Assembly (NCBI GenBank): GCA_030951095.1
Contig: JAUZQI010000103.1
Coordinates: 1 to 10,474 of the forward strand
Direction: 5' to 3'
DNA from: Mariprofundus sp.
GTDB lineage: Bacteria > Pseudomonadota > Zetaproteobacteria > Mariprofundales > Mariprofundaceae
Length of the DNA stretch: 10,474 nucleotides
Shown: piece after piece, positions 7,230 through 10,474 of the stretch
Layout: the number at the start of each line of letters is the position of its first letter
How positions within the stretch are numbered: the stretch's first letter is position 1
Program-made: the position numbers and the translations under genes
Notes under the pieces: generated by a model
Seen by the model: only the letters and a program-made list of their open reading frames with translations
Database searches by the model: none
What the model was told of the DNA's origin: nothing

Positions 7230-7266
7230 TTTACAGATACTCTGAAAAATTCAGCGTATCTGTAAA
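7230..7266. repeat. Large near-perfect hairpin upstream of cysM
   Basis: Arms 7230-7246 and 7250-7266 are 17 nt each with one mismatched pair (7241/7255) and an AAA loop (7247-7249); the outer 11 bp (TTTACAGATAC/GTATCTGTAAA) are perfect. Neither strand has a T-tract after it, so it is not a classical intrinsic terminator. It sits 31 bp upstream of the cysM TTG and about 95 bp past the gluQ stop. It could be a cysM leader structure, an operator, an mRNA-processing site between the genes, or one copy of a dispersed palindrome. Confidence 0.85.
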
Positions 7267-7297
7267 TGAATGGAACAATTACTTTTTCCTTCACTCA

Positions 7298-7327
7298 CTG
7301 CATAAGTGCATGGAGGCACTTATGCAG
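7298..7327. repeat. Perfect 12-bp inverted repeat downstream of gluQ
   Basis: CTGCATAAGTGC (7298-7309) and GCACTTATGCAG (7316-7327) pair perfectly around a 6-nt loop. It begins about 33 bp past the gluQ stop on the minus strand. No T-tract follows on that strand, so it may act as a 3' stabiliser or weak (Rho-assisted) end of the gluQ message rather than an intrinsic terminator. Confidence 0.8.
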
Positions 7328-7360
7328 CATTTTCTTGGAATCAGGGCGAATGATGGCAGA

Positions 7361-8266
7361 TCATCGGGTCTTGCCAAGCATGTTCAGTATTTCTCGCTCA
7401 TCCCCTTGCGCAAAAGGCCAGCACAGTGCTCCCGCACCGCTTAAAAAATTACGCAGTTTGAATGCATCCACACCCATCTGGTGCAAACCCTTCAGCGTCG
7501 TAGCGCCATTTCGTTTGGCCAGTCGCTTGCCGCTCTGATCACACAGCAACGGGTGGTGAAGATACACGGGCTCAGGCAACCCGAGCAACTTTTGCAACAG
7601 GCGGTGAATGCCGGTGCTGTCCTCCATATCCTGGCCACGAATAATATGACTGATGTTCTGCAAAGCATCATCGACAACCACGGCGAGATGATAACTGAAA
7701 TCTATATCCTTACGGCCAATGATGATGTCATGATCTATATTGACCGTATGCACATATTCCGATCCATCCCGCCAGTTTATGTCTGCTCCAACAATCGCCA
7801 GGGACTTGTCGATATTCAAACGCCAGGCAAACGGCTCATGTTGCATGCGGCCATGCTGTTCACTCACCGAAAGGTCTCTGCATATACCGGGATATAGGGC
7901 TGTCACATCTTCGGCATGCGGAGCTGAAGCCATGCGCATAATTTCCTGCTGAATCTGTTTGCGGGTGCAGAAGCACGGGTAAATTAACCCCATCTCCCTG
8001 AGTGTATGGATTGCCTGCTGATAATCCTGCAAATGCCGGCTCTGAAACCTGACCGGAGACTGCCAGCTTACCCCCAGCCATCTCAAATCTTCAACGATGG
8101 CATCGGCAAATTCAGAACGGCATCGGGTATGATCGATATCTTCAATGCGCAATAGTAATTCGGCATGATGTTTTTTTGCCCACGCCTGACATTTGAGGGC
8201 TGAGTAAGCATTGCCAACATGCAACAGCCCGGTCGGGCTGGGCGCAAAACGGGTGTGATACTGCAT
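7361..8266 (-). CDS. gluQ: Glutamyl-Q tRNA(Asp) synthetase (GluQRS)
   Basis: It activates glutamate with ATP and attaches it to the queuosine at position 34 of tRNA(Asp), without charging a tRNA 3' end. It is a 301-residue paralogue of the catalytic half of glutamyl-tRNA synthetase and lacks the anticodon-binding domain, as is normal for this family. Visible are RFAPSPTGLLHVGNAYSAL (6-24, the HIGH-type class I signature), LLRIEDID (38-45), a zinc site formed by Cys98, Cys100, Tyr125 and Cys129 (YPCFC and YPGIC), RGQDM, and a KMSKS-like GKRLAKRNGATTL near the C-terminus. Length and the Cys-x-Cys/Tyr-x3-Cys zinc pattern separate it from GltX. No strong Shine-Dalgarno precedes the ATG at 8266. 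It starts only 32 nt after the antiporter stop on the same strand, so the two are probably cotranscribed. Confidence 0.95.
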   Translation of the reverse strand: MQYHTRFAPSPTGLLHVGNAYSALKCQAWAKKHHAELLLRIEDIDHTRCRSEFADAIVEDLRWLGVSWQSPVRFQSRHLQDYQQAIHTLREMGLIYPCFCTRKQIQQEIMRMASAPHAEDVTALYPGICRDLSVSEQHGRMQHEPFAWRLNIDKSLAIVGADINWRDGSEYVHTVNIDHDIIIGRKDIDFSYHLAVVVDDALQNISHIIRGQDMEDSTGIHRLLQKLLGLPEPVYLHHPLLCDQSGKRLAKRNGATTLKGLHQMGVDAFKLRNFLSGAGALCWPFAQGDEREILNMLGKTR

Positions 8267-8298
8267 CTTTTAAGCCGGCCTGTTCAACAACACCGGTA

Positions 8299-10149
8299 CT
8301 ATTGCATCGTCTGGGGGGACGCCGGTGGCAGAATCAGGGGTTGCCCTTCCTGAACACGTTCAGGCCGCATCAACATCTTGATTTCATCGTTCATAGCCAG
8401 GATAAGGTCATCATGTGGCACCAGCGTCAGACCTTCGCGAATCACAGTGATCGGCTGTACGCCATGCTGAATACGCACATCCGCCATGCGATATCCAATG
8501 AGAAGGGAGTCCGGTTCGATGTGAAGTGATTCATAAATCAGGCGTTTGCGGTAAGCCTGGTCATTCCAGTAGGTAAATTGATAGGGTTTGGCGAACAGTC
8601 GCTGTGCCTGCAACTGGTGAATCATGCTGGCATGCTTCACCTCATCCTGTTCCTGCAGGGTGACGTAGATTTCCGGAATATGGAAGTTTTCATGCGCCAG
8701 TCGCGCTATTAACAGGTTATGATCCGATGATCCGGTCATAATCAGGGTACAGCCAATTTCTTCGGCATGGATAATTTCCCAGTACAATGGATCCAGCGCA
8801 TTACCACAAACTGCCTCATAACCTGAGTATTTCAAACTACTGATCACTTCGGAGTTAAGATCAAGAAATCTGACTTCGCGGTCTTCACCCAATGCCCGGC
8901 CAACTTCAGAACCAATCTGGCCACCACCGATAATCAGTACAGAGCGTTCATTTCCGCCCTCAATCGATAACAGTCGTTTCAACGGCCCGGCCAACAGGCT
9001 GTAACCAAGCACGGATACAATAATAATAATGTACACCATGGCCATCAGCATATCACTCTGGGGATAACCATTTTCCTGCAAAATGAGCACAAACAGGGAG
9101 GTGATACCTGCCGCCACCACCCCGCGTGGAGCCATACCTGCCAGATACAGGCTTTCGCGGATTGATAACCTGCTACCGCAGGTGGACAGGAATACAATCA
9201 GTGGTCGCACCGCAACGGCCAGAAGGGCAAACAACAATAACCCCTGCCACAGATAAGAATACATGACCGATAAATCCATATTGGCTGCCAGTAGTACAAA
9301 CAGCACCGAAATCAGCAGCATCGACAGACTGCCTTTGAAATGTTTCAGGCGCTGGATATCGTGCACCTCCATACGCTGCAACACCGCGCCCATCATCAAC
9401 ATGGTGAGCAGTCCTGCCTGCGAACTAATCGAATTGGCCAGTAAAAACATCCCCCAGGCGCTTGTCAGTGTCAGCACCGTACGAATTTCAAAATCCTTGG
9501 CCCAAAGGCTGGTCAACAACCATGTGAGCATGCGCCCTCCGGCCACACCCAGCACAGCACCAACTACCAATTTATAAAGAATATCCTGTGCAATCGCTGC
9601 AGCATTCATATTCAGCGTCAGGGTCACCTGCAAAAGCACAATGGCCAAAATAGCGCCGATAACATCAATCAGCATGGCTTCGGCTGTCAATACATGACTG
9701 ATATGTCGGCCCAGCCGCATTTGTCGAACAATCGGCAGGATAACGGTTGGCCCGCCAACAGAAACCAGCGCCCCGAACAACAGCGCCAGCAGCCAGTCCA
9801 TGCCCAGAACAAGGTGCGCCGCAGCACCTCCAAGCAACATCGTTAACAGCGGCCCGAGTATCACCAGTCTGCCGACCACCCATCCGTTTTCACGCAGGGC
9901 TTTCAGATTCAGATTAAGGCCACCTTCAAACAGAATGATGGCCAAACCCAGATCAATCAGCGCATGCAATGCCGGCTGAATCGTCTCGACATGCAGGATA
10001 TGAAGCCCGAACGGCCCCAGCGACATGCCGGCCAGTAACCACAGTAAAATGGGAGGAAAACGAAACCGGCTGGCCACCATTTGCGCAGCTGTAGCAATGA
10101 TGACGGCAACGATAAATGTTGTGGTCGGAGTAGCGGTCTCGAAAAACAT
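8299..10149 (-). CDS. Monovalent cation:proton antiporter with C-terminal RCK (TrkA-N) domain
   Basis: This inner-membrane carrier of the CPA (NhaP/KefB-like) superfamily exchanges Na+ or K+ for H+. The protein is 616 residues from the ATG at 10149. About 390 residues form the multi-helix transport domain, including ILFEGGL, GGPTVILPIVRQ, AEAMLIDVIGA with the presumed ion-binding Asp162, and MAPRGVVAAG around Arg342. A Rossmann RCK domain follows, with IIGGGQIGSEVG (407-416) and an acidic LDLNSE at the next strand end, then a TrkA-C-like segment. This architecture suggests gating by NAD(H). The cation cannot be read from sequence. The frame continues to an ATG at 10344 (681 residues), with ATGs at 10230, 10218 and 10191, but those residues are family-unlike and cover ATGCTTCGC repeats. 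No start has a convincing Shine-Dalgarno, so the N-terminus is uncertain. gluQ follows 32 nt downstream. Confidence 0.92.
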   Translation of the reverse strand: MFFETATPTTTFIVAVIIATAAQMVASRFRFPPILLWLLAGMSLGPFGLHILHVETIQPALHALIDLGLAIILFEGGLNLNLKALRENGWVVGRLVILGPLLTMLLGGAAAHLVLGMDWLLALLFGALVSVGGPTVILPIVRQMRLGRHISHVLTAEAMLIDVIGAILAIVLLQVTLTLNMNAAAIAQDILYKLVVGAVLGVAGGRMLTWLLTSLWAKDFEIRTVLTLTSAWGMFLLANSISSQAGLLTMLMMGAVLQRMEVHDIQRLKHFKGSLSMLLISVLFVLLAANMDLSVMYSYLWQGLLLFALLAVAVRPLIVFLSTCGSRLSIRESLYLAGMAPRGVVAAGITSLFVLILQENGYPQSDMLMAMVYIIIIVSVLGYSLLAGPLKRLLSIEGGNERSVLIIGGGQIGSEVGRALGEDREVRFLDLNSEVISSLKYSGYEAVCGNALDPLYWEIIHAEEIGCTLIMTGSSDHNLLIARLAHENFHIPEIYVTLQEQDEVKHASMIHQLQAQRLFAKPYQFTYWNDQAYRKRLIYESLHIEPDSLLIGYRMADVRIQHGVQPITVIREGLTLVPHDDLILAMNDEIKMLMRPERVQEGQPLILPPASPQTMQ

Positions 10150-10243
10150 TGCCAATGAGGATGCCGCCAACACGATGGGTCGGCAAGTCATGGTTTTTAT
10201 TTTCGCCCAAGCATGCATGATTGCCGACATTTTCGGGGTCCGT

Positions 10244-10302
10244 ATGCTTCGCGGTGGCTGAAATGCTATGCTTCGCCTTGCTGTCCGACCCGGATGCTTC
10301 GC
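10244..10302. repeat. Three direct copies of ATGCTTCGC
   Basis: The 9-mer ATGCTTCGC occurs at 10244-10252, 10268-10276 and 10294-10302, with start-to-start distances of 24 and 26 bp. The uneven, non-codon spacing argues against a coding repeat. It may be part of a dispersed intergenic repeat or a set of binding sites for the antiporter promoter; this is inference. Confidence 0.6.
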
Positions 10303-10359
10303 AGGGGTAGCGAACAAAGTAGAAGAAACGCTGAATAACTCCATGTATTTGTTCAGTAC

Positions 10360-10389
10360 GTGGAGGAAAAAGTATTATTTTTCCTCCAC
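10360..10389. repeat. Perfect 12-bp inverted repeat with purine/pyrimidine arms
   Basis: GTGGAGGAAAAA (10360-10371) and TTTTTCCTCCAC (10378-10389) are perfect reverse complements around the loop GTATTA. The arms are strictly purine-rich and pyrimidine-rich apart from the terminal bases. On either strand no T-tract follows outside the stem. It could be an operator upstream of the antiporter or the end of a gene lying to the right of the window. Confidence 0.8.
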
Positions 10390-10474
10390 TCACAAAATTA
10401 AACACGTAAGTGCTAGATTTTGGAGACCCGTGTGCGGGTCGCGCGGATACTCTGAGTTGTTCAGAACATCCCGA

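Larger units (their letters stand above)
10150..10474. other. Repeat- and palindrome-rich region upstream of the antiporter
   Basis: No convincing gene is seen on either strand in these 325 bases. The region holds the doubtful N-terminal extension of the antiporter frame (to 10344), three copies of ATGCTTCGC (10244-10252, 10268-10276, 10294-10302), a perfect 12-bp hairpin (10360-10389), a small GACCCG/CGGGTC hairpin (10425-10440), and an imperfect palindrome around GATACTCTGA (about 10445-10471). I could not identify a convincing antiporter promoter. Confidence 0.6.

Noticed and set aside
1419..8266. A new glutamate-centred gene system linking gdhB, gluQ and cysM
   Set aside because: gdhB is convergent with cysM and gluQ, each is a recognised housekeeping family, and a shared substrate alone does not show a functional unit.

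Overview
The window looks like ordinary chromosome from a Gram-negative proteobacterium, most likely beta or gamma, with roughly balanced base composition. The reasons are the very large (180-kDa class) NAD-glutamate dehydrogenase, a GluQ-type tRNA-modifying synthetase, a CysM-like synthase and a RadC of standard proteobacterial length. A Nitrosomonas-like source is my impression only; nothing decisive is visible.

Layout, left to right. At the left edge (1-316, minus strand) is the start of an exported protein built from perfect-length 10-residue repeats; it runs off the window. Next (317-630) is mostly non-coding DNA holding a probable sigma70 promoter for that gene and a 25-codon reading frame with a good ribosome binding site. 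radC (minus) and the giant glutamate dehydrogenase gene gdhB (plus) then diverge from a short shared region that carries a 13-bp tandem duplication. gdhB ends exactly at a 160-bp non-autonomous mobile element (MITE-like: 18-bp perfect terminal inverted repeats, 4-bp target duplication) that inserted into its stop codon and rebuilt it. The rest is a minus-strand series, read right to left: a cation/proton antiporter with a C-terminal NAD-binding (RCK) domain, then gluQ 32 nt downstream, then cysM after a 161-nt gap holding two strong hairpins. The right end (10150-10474) is rich in short repeats and palindromes and has no convincing gene.

Functionally this is housekeeping: DNA-repair-associated RadC, glutamate catabolism, cysteine synthesis, queuosine-tRNA glutamylation and ion homeostasis. 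gdhB and gluQ both use glutamate, but they are transcribed convergently and I see no evidence that they are functionally coupled. I find no sign of a new multi-gene defence or metabolic system. The most interesting items are the stop-codon-recycling MITE, the KAGAVTT-repeat exported protein (whose DNA also produces a misleading frame on the other strand), the possible leaderless start of gdhB, and the cluster of palindromes around gluQ/cysM and upstream of the antiporter.
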